A stretch of DNA of 47,410 nt. Origin: Alcaligenaceae bacterium. GTDB lineage: Bacteria > Pseudomonadota > Gammaproteobacteria > Burkholderiales > Burkholderiaceae_B. The stretch covers positions 1 to 47,410 of the forward strand of contig JAJUFI010000005.1 in NCBI GenBank assembly GCA_029263795.1, read 5' to 3'. Of this stretch, positions 8,833 through 17,548 are shown piece after piece (within the stretch, counting starts at the first letter, position 1; each line of letters opens with the position of its first letter). Under the pieces are notes generated by a model that saw only the letters and a list, made by a program, of their open reading frames with translations, made no database searches and had not been told where the DNA came from. Position numbers and translations under genes: made by a program.

Positions 8833-10310
8833 AACCTATCTGGATCGTGGACGATGACCAAAGCATCCGCTGGGTGCTGGAAAAGGCACTGGAACGGGCG
8901 GGTCTGAGCGCCCGTAGCTTTCCCGGCGGTGCGGAAATGCTTGAGGCACTTGAGGAAAGCCAGCCAGCAGTTCTGGTAACTGATGTGCGTATGCCCGGCA
9001 TAGATGGCTTGTCGCTGCTGCACAAAGTAAAGGATCTGCATCCGGATCTGCCTGTCATCGTGATGACTGCCTTCACGGATTTGAGCAGCACGGTGGAAGC
9101 CTTCCAGAAGGGTGCTTTCGATTATTTGCCCAAGCCCTTCGACATCAACGCAGCCTTAGGCCTGATACAGCGGGCGGCGCAAAAAGACGCGGTGGCGCCG
9201 GAAAACGGTCGCGACAAGGAATTCGGGCAGGAGCGGGTGATGATGCAATCATCCGCGCCTGCCATGCAGGAGGTATTCCGCGCCATCGGCCGCCTGGCAG
9301 CCTCGAACGTCACAGTGCTGGTGACCGGTGAGTCGGGAACAGGCAAGGAACTGATTGCCCGGGCCTTGCATGAGCACGGTCGGCGAGCTGGCATGCCGTT
9401 CGTAGCTTTGAACGCTGCCGCCATTCCCAAAGACCTGCTTGAGGCCGAGCTGTTTGGCCACGAGCGGGGCGCCTTCACCGGCGCTACCCAGCAGCGCCGT
9501 GGCCGCTTTGAGGAAGCGCGCGGAGGCACCCTATTCCTGGACGAAATCGGTGACATGCCTTTCGACCTGCAAACGCGGCTGTTGCGGGTCCTGGCAGAGG
9601 GCAGCTTCTACAGGGTGGGCGGCTCCCAGGCTATTCGGGCGGACGTGCGCATCATTGCGGCCACCCACCAGCCGCTGGAGCAGCGCGTTCTGGAAGGGCG
9701 CTTCCGTGAGGATCTTTTCCATCGCCTTAACGTCATCCGGCTGCGCCTACCGCCCCTGCGTGAGCGCAAGGAAGATATTCCGGAGCTCGCCAGGCTGTTT
9801 CTGAGGAACAGTGCGCGTGACCTGAACGTGCCCGAGCGCAAGCTGACCCCCGAGGCGCTGGAAGCCCTCATGGCGTTCGACTATCCGGGCAATATTCGTC
9901 AGCTCGAGAATTTCTGCCAATGGCTGACAGTGATGTCATCAAGCCGTCTGGTGGAAGTGAAGGACCTGCCACCTGAAGTATTGGGCGGGAAAGGTGACAG
10001 CTACGGTGTTGAAAGTGTGGTCACACCAGGCGGGGCACCAAGCCCCAGTGCGCTTCTGGACACAGCGCCCAAACAGGATCCCTCCGAGCACTGGCAGGCG
10101 AGCCTCCGCAAGGATGTGCTGCAACGGCTGCGTGAGAACGAACCGGCCATCATGGCCACGCTCACCCGCCAGTTTGAGGAAATTCTGATCACCACTGCGT
10201 TGGACCATTGCCGTGGCAGACGGGTGGAGGCAGCCCTGCGACTGGGGATTGGCCGCAACACCCTGACCCGAAAGTGCAACGAGCTGGGCGTGGGCGAAGA
10301 CCGGGAATAG
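8829..10310 (+). CDS. glnG: Nitrogen regulation response regulator NtrC
   Basis: 493-residue sigma-54 activator. Receiver domain about 1-120 with acidic pocket (IVDDDQ), phosphorylated Asp at about 52 (VTDVRMPG), Thr in VMTAF and Lys in YLPKPFD. The AAA+ domain has Walker A GESGTGKE, the sigma-54 contact loop GAFTGA and Walker B GTLFLDEIGD. The C-terminal Fis-type helix-turn-helix reads CRGRRVEAALRLGIGRNTLTRK. It would bind the enhancer sites upstream of glnA in this window. It ends only 4 bp from the convergent fbpC stop. Also called ntrC. Confidence 0.96.
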   Translation: MKPIWIVDDDQSIRWVLEKALERAGLSARSFPGGAEMLEALEESQPAVLVTDVRMPGIDGLSLLHKVKDLHPDLPVIVMTAFTDLSSTVEAFQKGAFDYLPKPFDINAALGLIQRAAQKDAVAPENGRDKEFGQERVMMQSSAPAMQEVFRAIGRLAASNVTVLVTGESGTGKELIARALHEHGRRAGMPFVALNAAAIPKDLLEAELFGHERGAFTGATQQRRGRFEEARGGTLFLDEIGDMPFDLQTRLLRVLAEGSFYRVGGSQAIRADVRIIAATHQPLEQRVLEGRFREDLFHRLNVIRLRLPPLRERKEDIPELARLFLRNSARDLNVPERKLTPEALEALMAFDYPGNIRQLENFCQWLTVMSSSRLVEVKDLPPEVLGGKGDSYGVESVVTPGGAPSPSALLDTAPKQDPSEHWQASLRKDVLQRLRENEPAIMATLTRQFEEILITTALDHCRGRRVEAALRLGIGRNTLTRKCNELGVGEDRE

Positions 10311-10314
10311 GCGC

Positions 10315-11100
10315 CTATTCCGCCGCCAGGCCTCGCTGGTAGGCCTGGGCGCGCTGGGCCATCAGCACTTCACGTTTGATGAAATCCGCCACAAAGGGTG
10401 AAGCCGGCGCATTGTGCAAAGCATATGGTGTGTCCCACTGCAGGATGCTGCCCTTGTCCATGACGCCTATTCGGTCGGCGATGGCGAAGGCTTCCGCCTG
10501 GTTGTGCGTGACGAGCAGCGCCGTGTGGCCCGTTTTTTTGAGAATGTCGCGCAGTTCGAAGGCGAGGCGCTCCCGGGTGTCGACATCCAGATTGGAAAAG
10601 GGTTCGTCCAGCAGAAGCAGCTCCGGCTCCGGTGCAAGGGCACGAGCCAGGGCCACGCGTTGTTGCTGACCTCCCGAGAGTTCATGCGGGTAGCGCTTGC
10701 GCGCATCCGTCAGGCCGACCAGCTCCAGCATCTCGTTGACGCGCATCTGACGTCTGGTCTTGGTCAGCTTCCGCAGACCGAATGCCACGTTCTCTTCGAC
10801 GTTCAGGTGGGGAAACAAGGCATAGTCCTGGAACATCATGCCGACTTGCCGGTCTTGCGGCTCTATTGCATCGCCCGGTGTGCTCAGCACACGCCCCGCC
10901 AAGCGGATCTCTCCCGCGCGCAGAGGTTCGAAGCCGGCAATCGCGCGGAGTATCGTGGTCTTTCCGCAGCCTGAGGAGCCCAGCAGGCAGCCAATATGCC
11001 CTTTGCGCAGCCCCAGACTGAGGTCATTGACCACCGGCACCACACCATCGGGCGTGTCGTAGGCTAGAGAAATATGGTCGAGTTCCAGCAAATCGGGCAT
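10315..11100 (-). CDS. fbpC: Ferric iron ABC transporter ATP-binding protein
   Basis: 261-residue ABC ATPase. Walker A GSSGCGKTT at about 42, Q-loop FQDYALFPHLNV, signature LSGGQQQRVALARAL, Walker B LLLLDEPFSNLD and switch His in LVTHNQ. It is last in a three-gene minus-strand operon with an FbpB-type permease and an FbpA-type binding protein, which fixes its role as the energising subunit of Fe3+ import. It is shorter than many FbpC proteins (about 350 residues), lacking most of the C-terminal regulatory domain. One base separates it from the permease stop. Confidence 0.9.
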   Translation of the reverse strand: MPDLLELDHISLAYDTPDGVVPVVNDLSLGLRKGHIGCLLGSSGCGKTTILRAIAGFEPLRAGEIRLAGRVLSTPGDAIEPQDRQVGMMFQDYALFPHLNVEENVAFGLRKLTKTRRQMRVNEMLELVGLTDARKRYPHELSGGQQQRVALARALAPEPELLLLDEPFSNLDVDTRERLAFELRDILKKTGHTALLVTHNQAEAFAIADRIGVMDKGSILQWDTPYALHNAPASPFVADFIKREVLMAQRAQAYQRGLAAE

Positions 11101-11101
11101 G

Positions 11102-12838
11102 TCAGTAAACGGGCTTCAACTGGCTGCGCGCCAGCAATACAACCGGCACGAGGCCGGCCAGAACAATGGCCAGGGCGGCCACAGCACCTTCTTCGTATGT
11201 ACCCCGGGCGGCTTCGGCATATAGCCAGGTTGCGAGGGTTTCGAAACCTGCCGGCCGCAATAGCAGGGTGGCGGGCAGTTCCTTCATGGCATCCACAAAC
11301 ACCAGCAGACCAGCCGCCCCGATTGCCGGGCGCAGTAGCGGCAGATGAACGCGACGCAAAGTACCGGCGGGAGATTCGCCCAGAAGACGGGCCGCCTGCT
11401 CGAGCGAGGGGGGAATGCGCGCCAGACCGCTTTCCATGCCGCCGACGGATATGGCCAGAAAGCGGATGACATAGGCGCAGACCAGTGCGCCCATGGAACC
11501 CATCAACCATAGGGAGGGTTCTGCGCCCATGACGAGGCCGGCCACATGAGACAGCAGACCATCGAAGGCGATTAGAGGAGTGAGCAGCCCAATGGCCAAT
11601 ACGGTGCCCGGAATGGCATAACCCGTGGTCGAGATGCGGGCGCAGATCCGGGCGAGAGGAGGTTGCTGGGAGTGACGCACAGCGCGCGCTGCCCAGGCCA
11701 CCATTAGGCCGGCCAGCACCGTGAAGAATGTGGCCACAAGGGCAACAGTCAGCGTATTCCCTGCGCTCGCCAGCAGCTGATCGGATACGGAGCCGGCTAA
11801 CGCCAGATGGTTGATGGTTTCACTGAGCAAATAGATGGCTGGTGCCACAAAGCCGATGATGACCGGGGCCCAGCCCAACGCGCTGGCGACCAGAGCGCGG
11901 GTGCCGTGAAGTTGAAGCGGCTGCACCGGCCGGGCCCGCAGATTCGAGGCGTAACGCTGACGACGCCTGCCACGGCGTTCAAGCAGTACGAGAATCGCCA
12001 CCACGCACAACATGGCCAGTGCGATTTGCGCAGCACCTGCCAGGTCGTTGCGGGTTACCCACGTGGTGTACACCGACACTGTCAGCGTCTGTACACCCAG
12101 GAATTCCGAGGCACCAATATCATTCAGTGCTTCCAGCAGAGCCAGGCTCACCCCGATGGCGATGGCGGGGCGGGCCATCGGCAGGGCCACACGCAGGAAC
12201 ACGCCGCGCCCTGTCTCACCCAGTATGCGGGCGGCTTCCAGCAGGCTGGCCGCCTGGGTGGCGAACATGATGCGTGTGCTCAGATAAACATAGGGGTACA
12301 GGACAAAGCCCAGTAAAACGATTGCGCCGGGCAGGGAGCGCAGGTCTGGCAGCCGGAACTGGCGCGGGCTGGTGTAACCCAGTAGTTCGCGAATCCAGGT
12401 CTGTATGGGGCCGATCGGGTGGAGGATGTCCAGGTAGGCGAAAGCAACAATATAGGTGGGTACAGCCAGAGGCAGCAGCAGCGCCCAGGAAAGTATCGAC
12501 CGCCCCGGGAACTGATAAGCCGTGATCAGCCAGGCAGCGCCGACGCCCAACGCAGTGACTAGTACTGCAACACCTGCCAGGAGCAGGGTAGTGTTCAGAA
12601 AGGCTTGTGGAAGAACGTGATCGAAAAGGTGAGCCCAATGCTCGAACGAGCCACTGCTGGCATGCCAGACTAGTGTGGCTAGAGGCGCAAGCACACCCAG
12701 CGCGATCAGCACGGCGCCAAGCAGCCAGACGGACCCGGCTTCAGAGCCAAGAAAACGTCTGCCCCCGCTCACGGGCGGAGCGGGGTCGTGTGACGCTGCC
12801 CTGGGGCGCAGCGAAGACGGTTCAATTGTTGAAGCCAA
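11102..12838 (-). CDS. fbpB: Ferric iron ABC transporter permease (fused double domain)
   Basis: 578-residue inner-membrane permease with two tandem binding-protein-dependent transport domains in one chain, the normal FbpB/SfuB arrangement. The first half starts with a membrane helix at about 33-60 (VWLLGAVLIALGVLAPLATLV) and contains an EAA-like loop (EAARILGETGRGVFLRVALP). The second half repeats this (EQAARLLGESPAGTLRRVHLP). About 12 membrane helices are expected. The start at 12838 is a TTG overlapping the fbpA stop by 17 bases, with a GGTGG just upstream; no ATG exists near the N-terminus, so the exact start is uncertain. Confidence 0.9.
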   Translation of the reverse strand: MASTIEPSSLRPRAASHDPAPPVSGGRRFLGSEAGSVWLLGAVLIALGVLAPLATLVWHASSGSFEHWAHLFDHVLPQAFLNTTLLLAGVAVLVTALGVGAAWLITAYQFPGRSILSWALLLPLAVPTYIVAFAYLDILHPIGPIQTWIRELLGYTSPRQFRLPDLRSLPGAIVLLGFVLYPYVYLSTRIMFATQAASLLEAARILGETGRGVFLRVALPMARPAIAIGVSLALLEALNDIGASEFLGVQTLTVSVYTTWVTRNDLAGAAQIALAMLCVVAILVLLERRGRRRQRYASNLRARPVQPLQLHGTRALVASALGWAPVIIGFVAPAIYLLSETINHLALAGSVSDQLLASAGNTLTVALVATFFTVLAGLMVAWAARAVRHSQQPPLARICARISTTGYAIPGTVLAIGLLTPLIAFDGLLSHVAGLVMGAEPSLWLMGSMGALVCAYVIRFLAISVGGMESGLARIPPSLEQAARLLGESPAGTLRRVHLPLLRPAIGAAGLLVFVDAMKELPATLLLRPAGFETLATWLYAEAARGTYEEGAVAALAIVLAGLVPVVLLARSQLKPVY

Positions 12839-13862
12839 CCTTGTCCACCAATTCGCTTGCTTCGCGCCGGTGCTTGGCGATTTCAGTCAGGGGCAGGGTG
12901 TCGATTTTGAGTTCGCCAAAGCTGGCTACAACTGGATCGAGTTCCACGCCTGCCTTGACGGGGTATTCATAGTTAGCCTTGGCATACATACTCTGTGCTT
13001 TGTCGGAGACCAGATACTCCAGCAACTGCACAGCCTGCTCGCGATTCGGGGAGTGTTTGGCTATGGCCGCCCCGGAAATGTTCACATGGGTGCCCCGGCT
13101 CTTCTCGAAAGTTGGCCGCACCACCTTAATGGCGTCGCCCCATTTGCGGGCATCACTGCCGGGCTCCGAGTTCTTCATGCGGCCCACGTAGTAGGCGTTG
13201 GCAATACCGATATCGCAGATGCCGCCAAGAATGTCACGCGCGACATCACGGTCTCCGCCGGCCGCCTTGCGACCGAGGTTGTTCTTTACGTTGCGCAGCC
13301 AGTCTTCCGTCGCCTGCAGCCCATTGTGAGCGATCATGGCGGCGATCAGGGCGGTGTTATACGGGTGCTGGCCAGAACGGATGCAAACCTTGCCCTTCCA
13401 GCGGGGGTCGGCGAAGGCTTCGTAGGTAATGGCGCCCAGTTCGAGGTCAGTCGACACATACGCCACGCGGTCACGCAAGGACAGCGTGAACCACCGGTTG
13501 TCTGCACCACGCAGATGCGCCGGTATGACTTCCTGAAGGACTTTGGAGTCGACGGGTTGGGTTACGCCTGCTTCGACAAGGTCAAGCAGGTTACCGATAT
13601 CCACCGTCATGAGCACATCTGCCGGAGATTTTTCGCCTTCTGCCTTCACCCGTTCGATCAGGCCATCTTTTACGAAAACGGTTGTGACCTTCACGCCAGT
13701 GTCTTTGGTGAATTCGTCCAGCAAGGGCTGAATGAGTCGCGGCTCGCGGGTGGTGTACAGGTTGACTTCCTGAGCGAGCGCTGCCTGGCCTACGCTGGAC
13801 AGAAGCAGGGCGGCCAACAGACCGGAGCGCAGCAGAGATCGCCGTGCGGGCTTGGAATTCAT
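12822..13862 (-). CDS. fbpA: Ferric iron ABC transporter substrate-binding protein
   Basis: 346-residue periplasmic ferric-binding protein. Signal peptide: RRSLLRSGLLAALLLSSVGQAALA, cleaved before QEVNLYT. The mature part begins with the family strand VNLYTTREPRLIQPLL, has GICDIGIANAYYVGRM with the paired tyrosines that usually ligate Fe3+, and HVNISGAAI. Start: the ATG preceded by AAGGAG at 8 bp; the track's start one codon earlier is TTG. It is first in fbpABC and has a Fur-box promoter, so it is expected to be induced by iron limitation. Confidence 0.94.
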   Translation of the reverse strand: MNSKPARRSLLRSGLLAALLLSSVGQAALAQEVNLYTTREPRLIQPLLDEFTKDTGVKVTTVFVKDGLIERVKAEGEKSPADVLMTVDIGNLLDLVEAGVTQPVDSKVLQEVIPAHLRGADNRWFTLSLRDRVAYVSTDLELGAITYEAFADPRWKGKVCIRSGQHPYNTALIAAMIAHNGLQATEDWLRNVKNNLGRKAAGGDRDVARDILGGICDIGIANAYYVGRMKNSEPGSDARKWGDAIKVVRPTFEKSRGTHVNISGAAIAKHSPNREQAVQLLEYLVSDKAQSMYAKANYEYPVKAGVELDPVVASFGELKIDTLPLTEIAKHRREASELVDKVGFNN

Positions 13863-13929
13863 CAAAGCATCTCCTTGTGATTGATGACCCGGATTGGAAG
13901 ACGTAGCTAACGACCGGGCAAGTGTTTGA

Positions 13930-13957
13930 ATTGTATAATAATAATAATGATTCTCAA
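13930..13957 (-). promoter_or_regulatory. Fur-box promoter of fbpA
   Basis: On the minus strand, TTGAGA (-35, 13952-13957) and TACAAT (-10, 13930-13935) are 16 bp apart. The spacer holds GAGAATCATTATTATTATT (13937-13955), which agrees with the 19-bp Fur consensus at 15 positions. Fur-Fe2+ binding here would block RNA polymerase, giving iron repression of fbpABC. This is the main content of the 300-bp gap 13863-14166; the remainder has only the weak repeats before fpr. Confidence 0.87.
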
Positions 13958-14073
13958 GTAGAATACTACGTTTTCAGGCGGTCAAATGTGCAATTTCCGC
14001 AGATGTTTTGCGCAAAGTTTGATCAATCTTAAGAAACCGCCACTCCCGGCCCTCGCATGGCGTTGTGAAGGGC

Positions 14074-14094
14074 TTATATTCCCAAGGGAAATAA
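14074..14094. repeat. Imperfect inverted repeat upstream of fpr
   Basis: TTATATTCCC-AA-GGGAAATAA sits about 70 bp before the fpr start. The inner arms TTCCC/GGGAA are perfect; the outer arms match with one base offset. It could be an operator for the fpr regulator (FinR- or SoxR-like control is known for other fpr genes), but the regulator cannot be named from the sequence. Confidence 0.35.
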
Positions 14095-14166
14095 GGCTCG
14101 ACCAATTCGGTCTTAGCAGTCCCGTAGAATCTGGCCACTACCGCCAATCTTCTTTCTCACAGGCTC

Positions 14167-14943
14167 ATGGCAGCATTCAATACAGAAAAAGTCCTCAGCG
14201 TACACCACTGGAACGACACGCTTTTTTCCTTCACCACCACGCGCGACGCTTCCCTGCGTTTCCACAACGGTCATTTCGTCATGATTGGCCTGGAGGTCGC
14301 AGGCAAGCCGCTAATGCGTGCCTACAGTATTGCCAGCGCCAATTACGAAGATCAGCTCGAATTCCTGAGCATCAAGGTTCCTGATGGCCCACTGACTTCA
14401 CGTCTGCAGCACCTGAAGGTTGGCGACGAGGTGCTGGTGAGCCGCAAGCCCGTCGGCACCCTGGTGGTAGACGATCTGCTTCCGGGTAAGAATCTTTACC
14501 TGTTCGCCACAGGCACCGGCTTGGCCCCTTTCATGAGCATCATCAAAGACCCTGACGTCTATGAGCGCTTCGAAAAGGTCGTGCTGATACATGGCGTACG
14601 CTATAAGAGCGAGCTCGCCTATCACGACTACATCCTGAACGAACTGCCTGCCAATGAATACTTCGGCGAAATGGTTCGTGAAAAACTCATCTATTACCCG
14701 ACGGTGACCAGAGAGCCTTTCCGCAATGAAGGGCGTATCACGCAGTTGGTTGAAACCGGCAAGCTATTTGAAGACATCGGGTTGCCGCCGCTGAACCCGG
14801 AAACCGATCGCGCCATGATCTGCGGCAGCCAGGCGATGTTGAGCGATATTTCCGCCATGCTCGACAAGCGCGGCTTCAAGGTTTCCGCCGGGGTGGGGCA
14901 GCCCGGCGACTATGTTATCGAGCGCGCCTTTGTCGAGAAGTAA
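14167..14943 (+). CDS. fpr: Ferredoxin--NADP reductase
   Basis: 258-residue single-domain flavoprotein that moves electrons between NADPH and ferredoxin or flavodoxin. FAD-binding barrel first, with the FAD motif RAYSIASANYED at about 57; then the NADP domain with GTGLAPFMSIIKDP at about 115 and ICGSQAML near 220. It ends in YVIERAFVEK, the C-terminal lid typical of bacterial subclass I Fpr. Start ATG is the family start. Nearby genes ridA, recG and oxyR suggest a stress-related neighbourhood, but each seems independently transcribed. Confidence 0.95.
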   Translation: MAAFNTEKVLSVHHWNDTLFSFTTTRDASLRFHNGHFVMIGLEVAGKPLMRAYSIASANYEDQLEFLSIKVPDGPLTSRLQHLKVGDEVLVSRKPVGTLVVDDLLPGKNLYLFATGTGLAPFMSIIKDPDVYERFEKVVLIHGVRYKSELAYHDYILNELPANEYFGEMVREKLIYYPTVTREPFRNEGRITQLVETGKLFEDIGLPPLNPETDRAMICGSQAMLSDISAMLDKRGFKVSAGVGQPGDYVIERAFVEK

Positions 14944-14954
14944 GCCCTGACGAA

Positions 14955-15016
14955 CTGAGACTTGTTGATTCTGGCTATAGCCGCTTAAACTTCGATAGAA
15001 GTCATCAACAACTCAG
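14955..15016 (+). repeat. Long inverted repeat with nested palindrome in the ridA leader
   Basis: CTGAG-AC-TTGTTGAT (14955-14969) pairs with ATCAACAA-CTCAG (15004-15016), giving a 13-bp stem with one 2-base bulge. In the loop lies a perfect 10-bp palindrome GGCTATAGCC (14973-14982). The right arm ends in the probable ribosome site (CAGGGG) 12 bases before the ridA start. It could be an RNA control element or an operator. Confidence 0.6.
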
Positions 15017-15028
15017 GGGTTACTGATC

Positions 15029-15415
15029 ATGGCTAAGGAGATTGTTCATACCGACGCAGCACCGGCGGCAGTGGGTCCATATTCGCAGGCTACCGCCGTC
15101 ACCGGCGGTCGCACAGTTTATCTGTCCGGTCAGATCGGGCTGGAGCCGGGTACTGGCGAACTGGTGTCGGAGAATTTCGAAGGCCAGGTTCGTCAGGCGT
15201 TTGCCAATCTGAAGGCGGTAATCGAGGCCGCCGGCGGTACGCTGGATGACATCGTCAAACTTACACTGTTTCTCACCGACCTGAGCAAATTCGCAAGCGT
15301 GAACGCCATCATGGCCGACATCATTCCCCAGCCATTCCCGGCACGTTCCACCATTGGCGTAGCCAGCCTGCCCAAGGGGGCGCAGTTCGAGGTTGAGGCA
15401 ATCATCGTGGTGTAA
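15029..15415 (+). CDS. ridA: RidA family enamine/imine deaminase
   Basis: 128-residue RidA (YjgF/YER057c/UK114) protein. It hydrolyses reactive 2-aminoacrylate and related enamines formed by PLP enzymes, protecting them from damage. Motifs: AVGPYSQATAVTGGRTVYLSGQIG, the conserved catalytic Arg in FPARSTIGVASLPKGAQFEVEAI. Length is typical. The start ATG follows an AGGGG site that overlaps the end of a long inverted repeat, so translation may be structure-controlled. It is followed closely by recG. Confidence 0.95.
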   Translation: MAKEIVHTDAAPAAVGPYSQATAVTGGRTVYLSGQIGLEPGTGELVSENFEGQVRQAFANLKAVIEAAGGTLDDIVKLTLFLTDLSKFASVNAIMADIIPQPFPARSTIGVASLPKGAQFEVEAIIVV

Positions 15416-15435
15416 GGGGCTTGGCCCATTTCACC

Positions 15436-17511
15436 ATGGCGCAGGAACCTGCCGCCCAACGCGGTCGTGACGACACTGCGGGCAGCCAGCTCGAACGGAA
15501 ACTTCAGCGGCTCGGCCTGCGGGAACCATCTGATTTCGTCGTCCATCTGCCCATTCGATATGAGGACGAAACCCGCATACACAGTATCGGCGCCGCCTTG
15601 CCGGGCCGAACTGTGCAGCTTGAAGCAGAGGTTCTGTTCAGCGAGGTGCAGCTCAGGCCGCGCCGCCAACTGGTGGCTGCGATTTCTGATGGTACTGGGC
15701 GCATGTACCTGCGATGGCTGCATTTCTACCCGAATCAAAGGCGCCAGGTTGAGGCCGGCAAGCGTATACGTGTACGCGGCGAAGTCCGGCAGGGCTTCAA
15801 CGGCCCTGAGATCGTGCATCCACGCATTAGCAAAGCGGGTGAGCCTTTGCCCGACGCCCTGACACCCGTCTACCCGACTACGGACGGCGTATCCCAGCCT
15901 GTACTGCGCAAGCGCGTACAGCAGGCACTGACCCAAGCTGATCTTTCTGAATCTTTGCCGCCCGAATTGTGCCATCGCCTCGGTTTGCCGCCATTCGCAG
16001 AGGCCATACGCACATTGCATGCACCGCCCGCCGGCATGTCGGAGCAGGCACTGCTTGAAAGAGAGCATCCGGCGTGGCGGCGCATTAAGTTCGACGAGCT
16101 GCTGGCGCAGCAGCTTTCACTGGCACTGGCGCGTCGCCGGCGCCGTTCACAACGGGCTCAGCCACTCGTGGCCCGTGACACTGAGCTGTTGAAGCGCCTG
16201 CGTGATGCGCTGCCGTTTCCCCTGACTGGCGCACAGGAGCGCGTCATTGAGGAAATTTCTGCCGATCTGGCTAGGACGTTTCCCATGCACCGCCTGTTGC
16301 AGGGCGATGTTGGCAGCGGCAAGACGGTGGTGGCCGCCTTTGCGGCGGCTCAGGCAGTAGCCAGTGGCCACCAGGTGGCCATCATGGCCCCCACGGAGAT
16401 TCTCGCAGAACAGCATTTCAATAAGCTATCTGGCTGGTTGGTACCACTGGGTGTCCGAATCGTGTGGTTGACTGGCAGTCTGACCCCGAAGCAGCGGCGC
16501 CAGGCTCTGGAAAGCATTGCGGCGGGTGAGGCAGATCTTGTAGTCGGCACCCAGGCGCTGATCCAGGACAAGGTGCAGTTCCCGCGTCTGGGTTTGGTGA
16601 TTCTGGATGAACAGCACCGTTTTGGTGTTGCCCAGCGGCTTGAGCTCAACCGCAAGGGAGACCGCGTGGAAGGGGAAGGCGAGCACTGTGTGCCCCATCA
16701 GCTCAACATGAGTGCCACCCCAATTCCGCGCACCCTGGCCATGACTTTTTTCGCCGACTTGGATGTTTCCTTGATCGACGAGCTGCCTCCCGGGCGCAGC
16801 CCGGTGATTACAAAACTTGTATCCGAAGCCAGGCGTGAGGAAGTGCTCGCATTGGTGCATCGAGAGGTGCTCGCGGGGCGTCAGGCATACTGGGTGTGCC
16901 CTCTGGTGGAGGAGAGTGAGGCACTGCAGCTCCAGACGGCGGTCGACACGCAGCAATGGCTGGTGGATGCTTTTCCCGATATGAAAGTCGGGTTGCTGCA
17001 TGGCCGCATGACGCCCGCCGAAAAACAGCAGGTGATGGAGGGCTTTCGCCTCGGTAGTGTGCAGCTGCTGGTGGCAACGACAGTCATCGAAGTGGGAGTG
17101 GACGTTCCCAATGCATGTCTGATGGTCATTGAACATGCGGAACGTTTCGGTCTGGCCCAGTTGCACCAGTTGCGGGGTCGAGTGGGGCGGGGCAGCGGGC
17201 AATCCGTATGTGTGCTTCTGTACCAGGGCCCTCTGAGCATGGTGGCTCGCGAGCGCTTGCGAGCCATGTACGAGACCACTGACGGGTTCGAGATCGCGCG
17301 TCGCGACTTGGAACAGCGCGGCCCTGGGGAATTCCTTGGGATGCGGCAGTCTGGTCAGGAATTGCTGCGCTATGCGGATCTTCAGTCAGACAGCGCCATC
17401 GTGGAAGAAGCACGTGAGGCCGCCGCCTGGATGATGCAGAACCACCCGGATTCTGTACGCAAGCATCTGCAACGCTGGATGCGTGGGCGTGAGGACCTGC
17501 TTAGAAGTTGA
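15436..17511 (+). CDS. recG: ATP-dependent DNA helicase RecG
   Basis: 691-residue branch-migration helicase that regresses stalled replication forks and processes Holliday junctions. N-terminal wedge/OB domain (LGLREPSDFVVHLPIRYEDETR onward), helicase motif I GDVGSGKT at about 290, motif II DEQHRFGV at about 391, motif III MSATPIPRTL, and C-terminal motifs TTVIEVGVDVPNA and QLHQLRGRVGRG. I use the ATG at 15436; the track starts at a TTG five codons earlier, where AAGGGG is too close. Either is possible. Twenty bases after ridA and just before oxyR; the recG-oxyR pair is common in betaproteobacteria. Confidence 0.94.
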   Translation: MAQEPAAQRGRDDTAGSQLERKLQRLGLREPSDFVVHLPIRYEDETRIHSIGAALPGRTVQLEAEVLFSEVQLRPRRQLVAAISDGTGRMYLRWLHFYPNQRRQVEAGKRIRVRGEVRQGFNGPEIVHPRISKAGEPLPDALTPVYPTTDGVSQPVLRKRVQQALTQADLSESLPPELCHRLGLPPFAEAIRTLHAPPAGMSEQALLEREHPAWRRIKFDELLAQQLSLALARRRRRSQRAQPLVARDTELLKRLRDALPFPLTGAQERVIEEISADLARTFPMHRLLQGDVGSGKTVVAAFAAAQAVASGHQVAIMAPTEILAEQHFNKLSGWLVPLGVRIVWLTGSLTPKQRRQALESIAAGEADLVVGTQALIQDKVQFPRLGLVILDEQHRFGVAQRLELNRKGDRVEGEGEHCVPHQLNMSATPIPRTLAMTFFADLDVSLIDELPPGRSPVITKLVSEARREEVLALVHREVLAGRQAYWVCPLVEESEALQLQTAVDTQQWLVDAFPDMKVGLLHGRMTPAEKQQVMEGFRLGSVQLLVATTVIEVGVDVPNACLMVIEHAERFGLAQLHQLRGRVGRGSGQSVCVLLYQGPLSMVARERLRAMYETTDGFEIARRDLEQRGPGEFLGMRQSGQELLRYADLQSDSAIVEEAREAAAWMMQNHPDSVRKHLQRWMRGREDLLRS

Positions 17512-17548
17512 ACAATAAAAGGGACACCAAAGGCCAGGAAGAGGAATC

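Noticed and set aside
12675-13880. 401-aa plus-strand frame opposite fbpA
   Set aside because: It lies antisense to fbpA, whose protein family, signal peptide and ribosome site are clear.
13986-14384. 132-aa plus-strand frame before and across fpr
   Set aside because: It overlaps fpr in another frame, has no ribosome site and no recognisable domain.
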